Shown: positions 35,594 through 44,067 of the stretch, one piece after another
How the letters are laid out: each line of letters starts with the position of its first letter
Numbering within the stretch: position 1 is the first letter of the stretch
Assembly (NCBI RefSeq): GCF_015326965.1
Contig: NZ_CP017659.1
Span: forward strand, 496,001 to 560,000
Length of the DNA stretch: 64,000 nt
Direction of reading: 5' to 3'
Source of the DNA: Paenibacillus sp. JZ16
GTDB lineage: Bacteria > Bacillota > Bacilli > Paenibacillales > Paenibacillaceae
Notes under the pieces: generated by a model
The model's input: only the letters and a program-made list of their open reading frames with translations
Databases searched by the model: none
What the model was told of the DNA's origin: nothing
Translations under genes and position numbers: made by a program

Positions 35594-36796
35594 TTAGCGA
35601 GATCTAGGAAATCCGTGATTTTGGGCGGTCCAAGCTATAATAAGGGTAATTAGCAACAAGAGAACCAATGAACCTGGTAGGAATCTGGCCCCGATCCAAT
35701 CAAGCAGGATAGCCCCAACAATTCCTCCTGCACCGATTCCGAGATTCCACGCCGTTACTAGCATGGATTGAGCGATATCCGCACTTTGGCCACCTGCATG
35801 TGCAATGGCTGTCTGTAGTAATGTGGCTGCTCCGCCAAAGGTCATTCCCCATGCGATGACACCGAAGATGATGACGACCGGCTGATTTATCCAGATTTCC
35901 ATTGCCGCTGAGGCAAGGGCAAATATCGCAATGCTTGATAAAACCAGTATTCTCATATAACGATCAATCAGCAACCCAATGATCCAAGTGCCGATTACTG
36001 AAGTCACACCGAATAATAGCAGAATCAGATCGACTCTATGGGCCAGTGCCGTGTCGGCCAGAAAAGGGGAAATGTAGGTATACAAAATATTGTGAGCTAG
36101 CACCCAGGCGAGAACCACAAACAAAATGGGCCGAATTCCAGGTATGAAAAAGATTTTATGCAATGGGAGTTGATGCTGAGCGGGCTCTCCTTCATAATCC
36201 GGCATATTCCAGAGCACCCATGCAATGAGGGCTAGCGTCAATATGGATACTGTTCCAAAGATCAGGCGCCAGCCTGCATACGTTCCGAAAAATGTTCCTA
36301 TCGGAACCCCGAGCGCCAATGCCAAAGGTGTGCCTACCATAGCGACGGCCATGGCTTTTCCTTTTAACGACTCAGGCACCATGCGGCGTGCATAACCTGC
36401 AGTCATTCCCCACAACACCCCCGCTGCTACTCCTGCACAGAAACGTGCGATTAGCGTTATAGCATACACCGAAGATAAGGCAGTCACCGTGTTAAATACC
36501 AGAAAACCTATGATACATAGCAGCAAAAGCGGTTTGCGTCTCCACTCTCGTGTCGCCGTGGTCAGCGGAATGGCAGCCAGCAGGGAGCCCACTGCATATA
36601 ACGTAACCAGTTGTCCGGCCAGCGCCTGCGTTACGCCAAGATCACTCGCAATCTGGGGTAGTAGCCCAGCAGGCAGACTTTCCGTAAGTATGCAGATAAA
36701 TCCTGCCATAGCTAACGCCAGTAGACCTGCCCATGGAAGACTTTCTTTTTTGACATCGGTGTCATTTGTGGCAGAATACATTTCGTTCGAAATCAC
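35594..36796 (-). CDS. MFS transporter (AraJ/sugar-efflux-like)
   Basis: 400 residues from GTG 36796 with AAAGGAG upstream. Twelve hydrophobic segments; LVTLYAVGSLLAAIPLTTAT, then EWRRKPLLLLC (motif A position), ARFCAGVAAGVLWGMTAGYA and VGTPLALALGVPIGTFFG (motif C-like) mark the DHA1 exporters of the AraJ/YdhP type. Plasma-membrane proton antiporter for drugs, arabinose or similar. Convergent with the Lrp gene. Complete, usual length. Confidence 0.88.
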   Translation of the reverse strand: MISNEMYSATNDTDVKKESLPWAGLLALAMAGFICILTESLPAGLLPQIASDLGVTQALAGQLVTLYAVGSLLAAIPLTTATREWRRKPLLLLCIIGFLVFNTVTALSSVYAITLIARFCAGVAAGVLWGMTAGYARRMVPESLKGKAMAVAMVGTPLALALGVPIGTFFGTYAGWRLIFGTVSILTLALIAWVLWNMPDYEGEPAQHQLPLHKIFFIPGIRPILFVVLAWVLAHNILYTYISPFLADTALAHRVDLILLLFGVTSVIGTWIIGLLIDRYMRILVLSSIAIFALASAAMEIWINQPVVIIFGVIAWGMTFGGAATLLQTAIAHAGGQSADIAQSMLVTAWNLGIGAGGIVGAILLDWIGARFLPGSLVLLLLITLIIAWTAQNHGFPRSR

Positions 36797-36996
36797 AAAT
36801 AATGCTCCTTTATTCTGTATTTTGAGATAGCTAAAATGCTCACTTGCTATCTTTGATAAGCTTACAGAAATAAGCTCTCATTGTGCATACAGCATTAAAG
36901 GTAGTGGAACTTTATCACAAAGAAAATCCATTTATTTCGGAATGTTTACTTTTAATTTTAATGGTCATCTTATTCTAGCCACTATGACTGCACTAA

Positions 36997-37146
36997 CCTG
37001 CCCGTTAGCTTAATGAATTGCATGGAAACCTAGTTAGATATTATCTAATCGGTAATCGGCTCATGTTCTTGTCCATTACGGCAATCGGTACAAGTTCTTG
37101 TCCTCGACTCAGGACAAGAACTTGTACCGATATCTTGTATCTCGAC
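36997..37146. repeat. Family B intergenic repeat, right part deleted
   Basis: CCTGCCCGTTAGCTTAATG, full central palindrome, then a jump from ACCGAT to TCTTGTATCTCGAC: the AGCCGCTAA terminator stem is missing. Confidence 0.85.
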
Positions 37147-37175
37147 AATTTTGGCTTTCTCAAATATTAAAACCA

Positions 37176-37373
37176 TTAATAAAAATATTGAACAACTATA
37201 AGACCGACAATAATAACAATAGTTAATACTAAAGTGCCTTTCCAACCTAAATCGACTATACTATACCGAGCCCTACTATTTCCGGGATTCATATGACCAA
37301 ATGGATTATTTTCCAATTCTTCTTGTCTTAGTCTTTCTCTTGTTCTTTCAGGAGTTTCATAATCTTTGCTCAT
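37176..37373 (-). CDS. DUF6366-like small membrane protein
   Basis: 65 residues from ATG 37373 with GGGGTAGG upstream. The charged N-terminus MSKDYETPERTRERLRQEEL, then NNPFGHMN and one C-terminal transmembrane helix (GTLVLTIVIIVGLIVVQYFY) match the pattern I know for DUF6366 proteins of Bacillaceae. Function unknown. Single gene between repeats. Confidence 0.7.
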   Translation of the reverse strand: MSKDYETPERTRERLRQEELENNPFGHMNPGNSRARYSIVDLGWKGTLVLTIVIIVGLIVVQYFY

Positions 37374-37482
37374 TGTTTACCTACCCCTAGGTTAATAATT
37401 TTAATTAGATATCCAATACCAATTTATTGATGCAGTAGTATAATAATAACATTTTTATGTATTCCACAACCTTCTTGCACTA

Positions 37483-37573
37483 CCCTGCCTGTTAGTTGAA
37501 CAAAAGCAGCCGATTACGTTGATTGGCTGCATTCTTGTTTTTATTGAGCTATCTGTATCCCGTTAGTTGAATT
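37483..37573. repeat. Family A intergenic element, complete
   Basis: CCTGCCTGTTAGTTGAAC, GCAGCCGATTACGTTGATTG...GCTGC stem, ATTGAGCTATCTG, right core TATCCCGTTAG. Confidence 0.88.
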
Positions 37574-37578
37574 GTTTT

Positions 37579-37944
37579 TTATGAAAAATTGGATAGTATC
37601 GTTTTATTCCTAGGTACTGTACTCAATAAAAAGTCTTCTTTAGGTGCTTCTTTTAAGAGATTTTCTCCACGTATTCTTAGTTCCTCGTGTTGATTCCGTA
37701 CGCGTTTAACATGCTCTTCATCACCTTTAACCTGGTTTTCTATATTTTGATATTCCTCAAGGCTCTTATATTCCCAAATCGCAAAGACTTCAATAGCACC
37801 TTCGATTTCTTCCGTCATCCACCGACCAACTAAACTTGCCCCATATTTGAGTTGTGTAGGTAAAAGAAATTCATTAAATAAATGATTAAATTCATCTATT
37901 CTTTTTGAATCTATTTTGTATGACTTCCTTCGATATATACTCAA
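37579..37944 (-). CDS. NIPSNAP-family protein
   Basis: 121 residues from TTG 37944; the ribosome site is weak (AGAAGATAAAG). Dimeric alpha/beta-barrel features: YRRKSYKIDSKRIDEFNHLF then LVGRWMTEEIEGAIEVFAIW and EYKSLEEYQNIENQ, as in NIPSNAP proteins of Bacillus. These small proteins have no agreed biochemical role. Single cassette gene. Confidence 0.7.
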   Translation of the reverse strand: MSIYRRKSYKIDSKRIDEFNHLFNEFLLPTQLKYGASLVGRWMTEEIEGAIEVFAIWEYKSLEEYQNIENQVKGDEEHVKRVRNQHEELRIRGENLLKEAPKEDFLLSTVPRNKTILSNFS

Positions 37945-38049
37945 TTCTTTATCTTCTCATCTGCTCGAAATGTCACTAAGTATTTATTCTTTAATGAACT
38001 TTATATCCCTGTTAAAACAATCCTGGAACTTCAACATTATTAAGCTAAA

Positions 38050-38244
38050 CTGCCCGTTAGCTTAGTGAAATTGCATGGAAACATAGTTAGATACTTGTCT
38101 AATCGGTAATCGGCTCATGTTCTTGTCCTTTACGGCAATCGGTACAAGTTCTTGTCCTTGGCTCGGGACAAGAACTTGTACCGATATAACAAAAAAGCCG
38201 CTAAAATAGCGACTTTCCATGGGACAATGTTTCTGTCCTCCGAC
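38050..38244. repeat. Family B intergenic repeat, complete
   Basis: CTGCCCGTTAGCTTAGTG, full GTACAAGTTC...GAACTTGTAC palindrome, AGCCGCTAAAATAGCGAC stem, end TTTCTGTCCTCCGAC. Confidence 0.88.
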
Positions 38245-38297
38245 ACTTCTTTATGGGTTGTGTCACATAAACGGCCGGTCAATCCGGACGTTTATTG

Positions 38298-38367
38298 CGG
38301 GAAACGTTAGCTCAATAAAATAGCGACAGTCAATTTTCTCGTCCTTGGCTGTCGCTGTTTCTTTTTC
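38298..38367. repeat. Family A right half in inverted orientation
   Basis: CGGGAAACGTTAGCTCAAT, then TAGCGACAG...CTGTCGCTG stem and a T-run, all reversed relative to the other elements. It lies after the NmrA-like gene and pairs with another inverted half at 40543. Confidence 0.8.
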
Positions 38368-38394
38368 AAATTTAGTCTAAAACATACCCTGCTT

Positions 38395-39276
38395 TCAATC
38401 TTCAACTTTAGAAAACTGATGTTTAAAGAATTCCTTATATGTCATTGGTTTTCGGCCAATTAGACTTTCAAGATCCCCGGATGTCTCCGAAAATTCTCCA
38501 GTGTTGACTCCTCGCACCCAGCCTAATAAAAAATCAGTCATGAAAACAGGCAAGCCATTTGCTACCATAGAGTCTATATATTCTTTTTCGCTAACTGACT
38601 CATAAGGGATATTCATCTCACTAATCTCCGAGAGGGCTTCAGCGATGTCTGCAAAAGAGCTCCCCTCGCTGCCACTTAGAGTGTATGTCTTATTTTCGTA
38701 CCCGTGTTGAGTGAGAACGGCTACGTTAGCTGCCGCCAAGTCATCCAGAGATGCAGCGGCAACTTTGCCGGAACCCTCTGGTACTCGCACGCCGGCTTTA
38801 AGCGCATCTCCGAAATACATATGCAAGGTTTCAAGGTACGGTGGATTCCGCAGAATGGTATAGTCTAATCCGGATGCTCTAAGCGTTTGTTCAGCAAATA
38901 AGTCTGACATCGTTACTTCGGGCAAAATAAGATTTGAATTTTCTTTTCGAATGATCGACGTGTAGATCACTTGTTTAACACCAGCCTCCTTTGCAGCTGC
39001 GATGACATTGAAATGTTGCGTATTACGGTCGGTAAATGCTTGCGCGGAGATAAGCATGACTTTGTCAACACCATTAAAAGCTCGCAGAAGGGAGTTATAA
39101 TCGAAATAGTCGCCCTGATGGGCCTCCACACCTTCTTTAACAAACCTTTCGATTTTTTCAGATTGCGGATCACGTACCAATACAGCGGCCTGATTTGCCG
39201 GAACCTTTTTAAGAAGAAGGTTTAGCGTCCTGCTGCCAAGATTACCCGTTGCTCCAGTAATAAGTATTTTACCCAT
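38395..39276 (-). CDS. NAD(P)H-binding NmrA/QOR2-type oxidoreductase
   Basis: 293 residues from ATG 39276. Rossmann start ILITGATGNLGSRTLNLLL with the NmrA-type GxxGxxG, VEAHQGDYFDYNSLLRAFNG and VKQVIYTSIIRKENSNL, as in YtfG (quinone oxidoreductase 2). Reduction of quinones or a redox-sensor role is known for the family. It lies downstream of the F420-type reductase and the HxlR regulator on the same strand, a common set for electrophile response. Confidence 0.85.
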   Translation of the reverse strand: MGKILITGATGNLGSRTLNLLLKKVPANQAAVLVRDPQSEKIERFVKEGVEAHQGDYFDYNSLLRAFNGVDKVMLISAQAFTDRNTQHFNVIAAAKEAGVKQVIYTSIIRKENSNLILPEVTMSDLFAEQTLRASGLDYTILRNPPYLETLHMYFGDALKAGVRVPEGSGKVAAASLDDLAAANVAVLTQHGYENKTYTLSGSEGSSFADIAEALSEISEMNIPYESVSEKEYIDSMVANGLPVFMTDFLLGWVRGVNTGEFSETSGDLESLIGRKPMTYKEFFKHQFSKVED

Positions 39277-39330
39277 ATTAGTAACCCCTTTGAACTTTTA
39301 TTGATAAACCAGTTGCAGTATAGGATAACG

Positions 39331-39939
39331 TTATCGTACAGTGTATTGATCCAGCAGATTTAAATTCAATCCGGCGAGAGGTCCTCCTATTTGCTGCAGC
39401 AGACCGCCCTGGCTCAAGGATCCAAGATCAATACAGGCAAAGCCAATCTTCTCCCAAATTTCTTTCAAGACTTGTTTTACCTGGATGTCGTCACCGGACA
39501 TGAACAGGACAGTCTTCGGCTTCTCTTCCGTGTAATCCTTAATCCATTCCATCGGAACACTGTTAAAAGCTTTAATTACATGAGCACCCGGAGCATATTG
39601 GGCTACGATTTCACTTGAATTCTTTCCTGACCATTCGCCAAGTAGAGGTTCCGTATTTTCAAAACGGTTGGTAGCATCAATAAGAACACGGCCTGTCCAG
39701 TCAGGAACCATTGACAAAGCAGCAGGCATTTGCGCCCACGTCACGCATAATATTACAAAGTCCTGCTCAGCTGCTTCTGACGGTGTTCCGGATTTTGCGC
39801 CAGCACCAAGCGAGCTTACCAGATCTGAGAGCGTTTCGGGACCACGACTATTACTGAGAATAACTTCATGACCGTGAAGCAATAGATGTTTCGCCAGCGT
39901 TTGAGCAACTGTTCCAGCACCAATAAAGCCAAATTTCAT
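39331..39939 (-). CDS. NADPH-dependent F420-reductase-like oxidoreductase
   Basis: Start ATG 39939 (GGAGGTG upstream); 202 residues. Rossmann GFIGAGTVAQTLAKHLLLHG, then VILSNSRGPETLSDLV (NADP-binding SNSRG) and VIKAFNSVPMEWI are the F420_oxidored/NAD_binding_9 pattern. In bacteria without F420 such proteins reduce other compounds. 54 bases upstream of the NmrA-like gene, so co-transcribed. Confidence 0.85.
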   Translation of the reverse strand: MKFGFIGAGTVAQTLAKHLLLHGHEVILSNSRGPETLSDLVSSLGAGAKSGTPSEAAEQDFVILCVTWAQMPAALSMVPDWTGRVLIDATNRFENTEPLLGEWSGKNSSEIVAQYAPGAHVIKAFNSVPMEWIKDYTEEKPKTVLFMSGDDIQVKQVLKEIWEKIGFACIDLGSLSQGGLLQQIGGPLAGLNLNLLDQYTVR

Positions 39940-40127
39940 AACGCACCTCCAAAAACTTATCGATCTACATACGACTCCTTTTATTAATTCTTTGATTTTC
40001 TTCATGGCCATAAGTCTTATTATGATCCATCCATAACTTTTAAAATAGTACGTACTTTTATGTTATATAGTAACTAAAAAGTGATAATTGTGATGAAGTG
40101 CAGAATAAATGGATCAATGAAATTACT

Positions 40128-40487
40128 CTATTCTACATTTAATCTCCGATATTCATCCTTACTCAAGTTCTTCTCTGCATAATTTTGGCCCCAATCACAA
40201 AGAGCTCGCAAAGTGGGTTCAAGTGACATACCCATTTCTGATATTGAATATTCCACTTTTGGTGGTACCTGATTGTACATTTTTCTTATAATCAAATTAG
40301 CACTCTCCAACTCCCGCAACGACTGGACTAACATTTTCTGAGATATTGTGGGTATGAGCCTTCTCAATTCACCGGTCCGTTTAGGACCTTTTATTAAATA
40401 ATACAGAATAAGAGGCTTCCACTTCCCGCCAATGACATTTAAAGTGATTTCCAGATCACAATAAAAAGTTTTCAATTTAAAAAACAC
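40128..40487 (-). CDS. HxlR-family transcriptional regulator
   Basis: 119 residues; start GTG 40487 or a TTG four codons further in. HxlR winged helix: CDLEITLNVIGGKWKPLILY, GPKRTGELRRLIPTISQKML, LIIRKMYNQVPPKVEYSISE. The conserved Cys near the N-terminus (YCDLE) is where HypR/YodB-type members sense electrophiles. It likely controls the two reductase genes downstream on the same strand. Confidence 0.88.
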   Translation of the reverse strand: MFFKLKTFYCDLEITLNVIGGKWKPLILYYLIKGPKRTGELRRLIPTISQKMLVQSLRELESANLIIRKMYNQVPPKVEYSISEMGMSLEPTLRALCDWGQNYAEKNLSKDEYRRLNVE

Positions 40488-40542
40488 TACCCTTCATTAA
40501 ATTTCCATTATTATAATACATGATAACCCTATTACTTGTTGA

Positions 40543-40613
40543 TCTAACGGGAAATGATAGTTGAACATAAAGGGTTTCACATATTAGTCATGACTAATAT
40601 GTGAAACCCTTTA
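40543..40613. repeat. Family A right half in inverted orientation, with a perfect 44-bp palindrome
   Basis: CTAACGGGAAATGATAGTTGAAC (reversed core) followed by a perfect palindrome at 40569-40612 with arms AAAGGGTTTCACATATTAGT and CA / complement, no loop. Together with the inverted half at 38298 it brackets the HxlR/oxidoreductase group. Confidence 0.8.
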
Positions 40614-40745
40614 ATATATCTATCTTTCTTAAATTTAGGTCTTGATAACCTAGTAAAATTAAGTATTAGACTGACGCTGCCTCACTAAGGATACAGGTAG
40701 GATAGCGCATAAGCCACTGGTATGTTCAGTACCTTACTCTAGATG

Positions 40746-41315
40746 CTAATTGCTCTTGGGCTTTTTCGATGGGCAACATTTAATAAAATAGGTCGGGCTC
40801 ATCTGAGCCTGGCAGCCGGTACATACATAGACTGTTTCACCGTTATGTGTAAGCTTCCGAATTGGCTGGGTAGAGAAGAGGTTGGGCTCATCAATAAACT
40901 CTAGGAAGAATTGTTTTTGTAACTGCTTCCGGGTCTCCCATTCAATTTCTTGCCCAGGTAAGTAATTGTGCACGTCTCGAAGCCAAATCTCAAATCGGTG
41001 CATGATCTCGGTATAAGGACCTTCTCCATTCTTGATGCTTCCTTTTGTAGGATATGCAATGCCAAGCGAATCTGACCACTTCAGATTACCGTTTCTTCTG
41101 GCATAAAGACGACTACTCTTCTGACTCTTTCTTTGTATATCTTGACACAGGTTGCAAAGCTGCAACGAGCCATTCCGTTCAGCAAGCGCAATATCTTGGG
41201 GAAGTCTCGCGTAAGATTTCTTGCAGGCGGTACAATCCAATATATGTACGATCGGTGGGTCAGACTCTCTACGCTGTGAAGTGTTAATGAGATGAGCGGC
41301 TGCTCGAAGGTCCAT
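40746..41315 (-). CDS. Zinc-finger-containing protein of unknown function
   Basis: The start is ATG 41315 (GGAGGAG upstream). About 189 residues with three CxxC knuckles: ILDCTACKKSY, LQLCNLCQDIQ and VYVCTGCQAQM, plus KCCPSKK at the end; these could bind one or two zinc ions. The middle is helical (MHRFEIWLRDVHNYLPGQEI). No family recognised. A striking 23-bp inverted repeat lies 18 bases upstream (41333-41393), which suggests autoregulation or a DNA-binding/recombination role. Confidence 0.6.
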   Translation of the reverse strand: MDLRAAAHLINTSQRRESDPPIVHILDCTACKKSYARLPQDIALAERNGSLQLCNLCQDIQRKSQKSSRLYARRNGNLKWSDSLGIAYPTKGSIKNGEGPYTEIMHRFEIWLRDVHNYLPGQEIEWETRKQLQKQFFLEFIDEPNLFSTQPIRKLTHNGETVYVCTGCQAQMSPTYFIKCCPSKKPKSN

Positions 41316-41332
41316 CGTAACTCCTCCTAATG

Positions 41333-41393
41333 TGTACTGTCTACATGACACATTTTACACACCGGGGATTAAATGTGTCATGTCGATTGTACA
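41333..41393. promoter_or_regulatory. 23-bp inverted repeat upstream of the zinc-finger gene
   Basis: TGTACTGTCTACATGACACA (start of arm 41333-41355) and its counterpart at 41371-41393 match at 20 of 23 positions; the inner 12 bases (CATGACACATTT) match perfectly. Spacer 15 bases. It overlaps the place where the promoter must lie. Confidence 0.7.
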
Positions 41394-41699
41394 CAAAACT
41401 GCCGCGACTCAGATTTAGTCTATTTAATCTCTTCTTCAACCTCCACTTGCTAATAGTTGAAAGTCCTACAAATGATATTTTCTTTATATGGTCATTTGCT
41501 TTTCGTTAGTCTTCTCCGTTTACCTGGCGATTCTCTATTGTTTTATAGTAACTTGAATACGTTCGATCGCTATTCGATGATTTGAAACTCCGTAAACAAT
41601 CATCTGCAGCCTGCGCTTTGCTTTTGATCAATAGCTTTAGACAGATACCAGTCACGAGCTCTCTCGTAGGGTAGTATGTGCGCTTATTCTAAATGATTT
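41394..41699. other. Gene-free interval
   Basis: No ribosome site or coherent frame on either strand; nothing recognised. Confidence 0.45.
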
Positions 41700-42158
41700 G
41701 ATTTTTGGGGTTCAAGGTGTAGGATTTCTTTTGATAAGTAACGGTAATCTTGCCGGTCTTGCATCTTCGGTTCCGCCCAACAAGGCCATCAACTCTATCG
41801 ACTCGCACAGGTTTTCAAACAAAGCCTCGGGTCAAGCCCGGGTCAGACGCTGCTTAAGCAAGAGGCTGATACTCCAGCCGACAGCTAGTGCGGTGGAGCT
41901 GTCTCCGCGCGCCAGCCGTTCCTGGGCCAGCACCATTTCATAGACGGAGGCTTCCTCTCCGCCAAATCGCTTGGGAACGGTTAGTTTTAAATAGCCTGAC
42001 GCCTTGAGATCTTCAAAGTTCTCGTACGGAAACGATCCTTCCGAATCATGCTTGGGAGCTCTCTCCGCGAATATGGCGGCCAGCCGGTCTGCCCTCTCCG
42101 CAATGTTCACCTCGTGTTCATTTCGTATGAATGGATCTGCGACATAAGATCGGTTCAA
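41700..42158 (-). pseudogene. Acyl-CoA dehydrogenase, N-terminal fragment
   Basis: From ATG 42158: AERADRLAAIFAERAPKHDS, then GYLKLTVPKRFGGEEASVYE and MVLAQERLARGDSSTALAVG, the N-terminal helical domain of an acyl-CoA dehydrogenase. A stop follows LTRA at 41832; reading on gives PEALFENLCESIEL, the next family segment, then the homology is lost. The FAD- and substrate-binding domains are missing. It looks like the remains of a deletion. Confidence 0.8.
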
Positions 42159-42246
42159 GCTCGCCCCCTACTTTTCAATACCGTGTATTTTGGTAGTAAT
42201 ATAGAAATTGTTAGCAATCCGGATTTGGGGTCTCGATGAAGGGACG

Positions 42247-43173
42247 TTATGGCAAGTGAAGCTCGAAAACCTGCTCGACGTGGCTTACGCCCCACGCTTC
42301 GTTCGGACGCTCGCCGGTCTTGCGGAAACCGACGTTCTCGTACATCCGAATCGCATTTTCCTGATCCTCGGTCGTTTCCAGGAACACGTTCCGGTAGCCC
42401 TTTTCCCGGCAATACTTGACGGCCTCGTTCAATAACGTCTTGCCAAGTCCCCTTCCCCTGAAATCGGGGTGCAGGATGAACCATCTGAGCTGTGCTTTGT
42501 CCGGCGTATGCCCGACAATGGCGATAGCGCCGACGATGTGGCCGTCCGCCTCCGCCAGCCAGAACCGATCCTTCTCCCGGTCATAATGTTGGAAGAACTC
42601 ATGAAAGGTCTTGCAAACATAGCCCTCAAATCCATGATTATAACCGCACTCCTCCGCGTACACCCAGCCGTGCAGATGGATCAGGACGCCAACGTCCCCC
42701 GACCGCAGCTCGGTGCGGATGACCACGCCCAGACCGCGATCCTCTTCGGTGGAGAGGGAGCTTTCAATGGCCGTCATGCTCTTCGCAATCAGCCCCTTTC
42801 TGTGCTCCGGTAGTCCCTCGATTAACCGGCGGATTTGCTCGTCGGATAGCGCATCGAGCTTGTGCAGCATTTCACGGCCCTGATCGGACAGGTAATGATA
42901 GTAGGATCTGCCGTCTTTATCGGATTGAACGCGGTAGGTCAGCCCAAGCTTATCGAATCGCTTTAAGATGCGGCTTAAATATCCGGCATCGATGCTCAGC
43001 TTGTCGATCAGCATTTTGGCTGTGCAATGCTCCGTATTCTGAATTTCGTAAAGCACCCTAGCCTCGGAGAGAGAAAAATCGCTGTGCAACAGATGTTGAT
43101 CGAGGAGTCCGAGCACATTCGTATAAAAACGGTTAAAGCGCCGGATCGTCTGAATGATGGTTGCATCTGACAT
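42247..43173 (-). CDS. MarR regulator fused to a GNAT acetyltransferase
   Basis: 308 residues from ATG 43173. Residues 1-~145 are a MarR winged helix (SLSEARVLYEIQNTEHCTAK; LSIDAGYLSRILKRFDKLGL; QSDKDGRSYYHYLSDQGREM). Residues ~150-308 are a GNAT domain with motif A LHPDFRGRGLGKTLLNEAVK and ENAIRMYENVGFRKTG. The fusion is a known architecture. Two TTTGACTWAGTCAAA-like palindromes just upstream (43220-43260) are the probable operator for autorepression. Substrate unknown. Confidence 0.9.
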   Translation of the reverse strand: MSDATIIQTIRRFNRFYTNVLGLLDQHLLHSDFSLSEARVLYEIQNTEHCTAKMLIDKLSIDAGYLSRILKRFDKLGLTYRVQSDKDGRSYYHYLSDQGREMLHKLDALSDEQIRRLIEGLPEHRKGLIAKSMTAIESSLSTEEDRGLGVVIRTELRSGDVGVLIHLHGWVYAEECGYNHGFEGYVCKTFHEFFQHYDREKDRFWLAEADGHIVGAIAIVGHTPDKAQLRWFILHPDFRGRGLGKTLLNEAVKYCREKGYRNVFLETTEDQENAIRMYENVGFRKTGERPNEAWGVSHVEQVFELHLP

Positions 43174-43219
43174 GATGAGTGAGCCCCTTTCTTTTTATTC
43201 GGATAGCAAAAAATTAACA

Positions 43220-43260
43220 TTAATATTTGACTAAGTCAAATATTAATTTGACATAGTCAA
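43220..43260. promoter_or_regulatory. MarR-type double operator
   Basis: TTAATATTTGAC-TAA-GTCAAATATTAA (12-bp perfect arms, 43220-43246), followed directly by TTTGACATAGTCAA. Located 47 bases upstream of the MarR-GNAT start. Confidence 0.75.
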
Positions 43261-43274
43261 CTAAATGAACAGCG

Positions 43275-43306
43275 AAAAACACGGAATCCGCTTATTCCGT
43301 GTTTTT
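43275..43306. terminator. Bidirectional terminator
   Basis: AAAAACACGGAAT...ATTCCGTGTTTTT: 13 perfect pairs with a 6-base loop. Confidence 0.8.
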
Positions 43307-43335
43307 CCCATGGTAACCCATTACAACCACCTTGC

Positions 43336-43440
43336 TTAGTTGTGCAGGTCGACGGTTTTATTCAATTCGGAATCCTCTTCCTGACGCTGGCCGTTCATTT
43401 TCCGGAAGGCGCTGACAATGCAGATTTCCGTCGGGGTCCT
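43336..43440 (-). pseudogene. C-terminal tail of a lost gene (transporter-like)
   Basis: A frame ending at TAA 43336 reads ICIVSAFRKMNGQRQEEDSE then LNKTVDLHN. A hydrophobic end followed by a charged tail recalls the C-terminus of an MFS/DHA2 exporter; the rest is gone. It stands directly upstream of the MarR-GNAT operator. Confidence 0.4.
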
Positions 43441-43593
43441 AATTTATCAAAATAAGTGGAACACTCGAAATTTCCCAGTGAGATTAATACCCATCATTCT
43501 TAGGTCACATCCTTCTGTGCTAGCCTTCGAATGTCTTTGTAGCGTAGTAAGGCCCTTCAGTAGAGCAACACTCATGTATACATATGATTTGCC

Positions 43594-43642
43594 TCCTGTC
43601 CGTTTGTGAACAAAGGCAGCCGATCTCTTAGCGGTTGCCTTC
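43594..43642. repeat. Family A intergenic element, left half
   Basis: CCTGTCCGTTTGTGAAC, GGCAGCCGATCTCTTAGCGG...TTGCC stem; no right core. The decayed secreted-protein gene follows. Confidence 0.7.
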
Positions 43643-43644
43643 GT

Positions 43645-43991
43645 GGTAGTGCCCAGAATAAACTGTTAGGATGGGTTTATCTAAGTATGTTTCTGTAGTA
43701 ATAACCCAGGGGCCTTTAGTTGGTGTATAGAAATACGTTGCACTTGTAGTGTACGACTTTCTACCCTTAACATTATCGTCAGCTCTAATTCGTGAAAGTT
43801 CAAAATCAATACGCTTATCACTATAAAATTTTACAGTAACATTTAAAAGGACTTTCCCATTTACTTAATTCAGGGAATTTAAAGTGATTGTTACATCGTT
43901 ACGTGCAATAGTAATTGGAAGTTTTTAGTAATTATCGATTTGAATATAGCGCCACATAAAAATGCGGATACGATTTTCAGTTTTTGTTTCA
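43645..43991 (-). pseudogene. Small exported protein gene, frameshifted
   Basis: A good ribosome site (GGAGG) and ATG near 43991 open MKQKLKIVSAFLCGAIFKSI, then the frame ends. In the next frame the protein continues PITIARNDVTITLNSLN, a stop, then VNGKVLLNVTVKFYSDKRID and RKSYTTSATYFYTPTKGPW. One frameshift and one stop. It resembles the small exported beta proteins; unrecognised. Confidence 0.6.
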
Positions 43992-44067
43992 TTATTTAAT
44001 CCTCCAAATTAATATTCACCATCAACCTATCTGCTATATTAGCATCGTAGCATTACAAAATAGCAGT

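Noticed and set aside
6190..38244. CRISPR array
   Set aside because: The repeats are 80-195 bp, far apart, with genes between them, and there are no cas genes.
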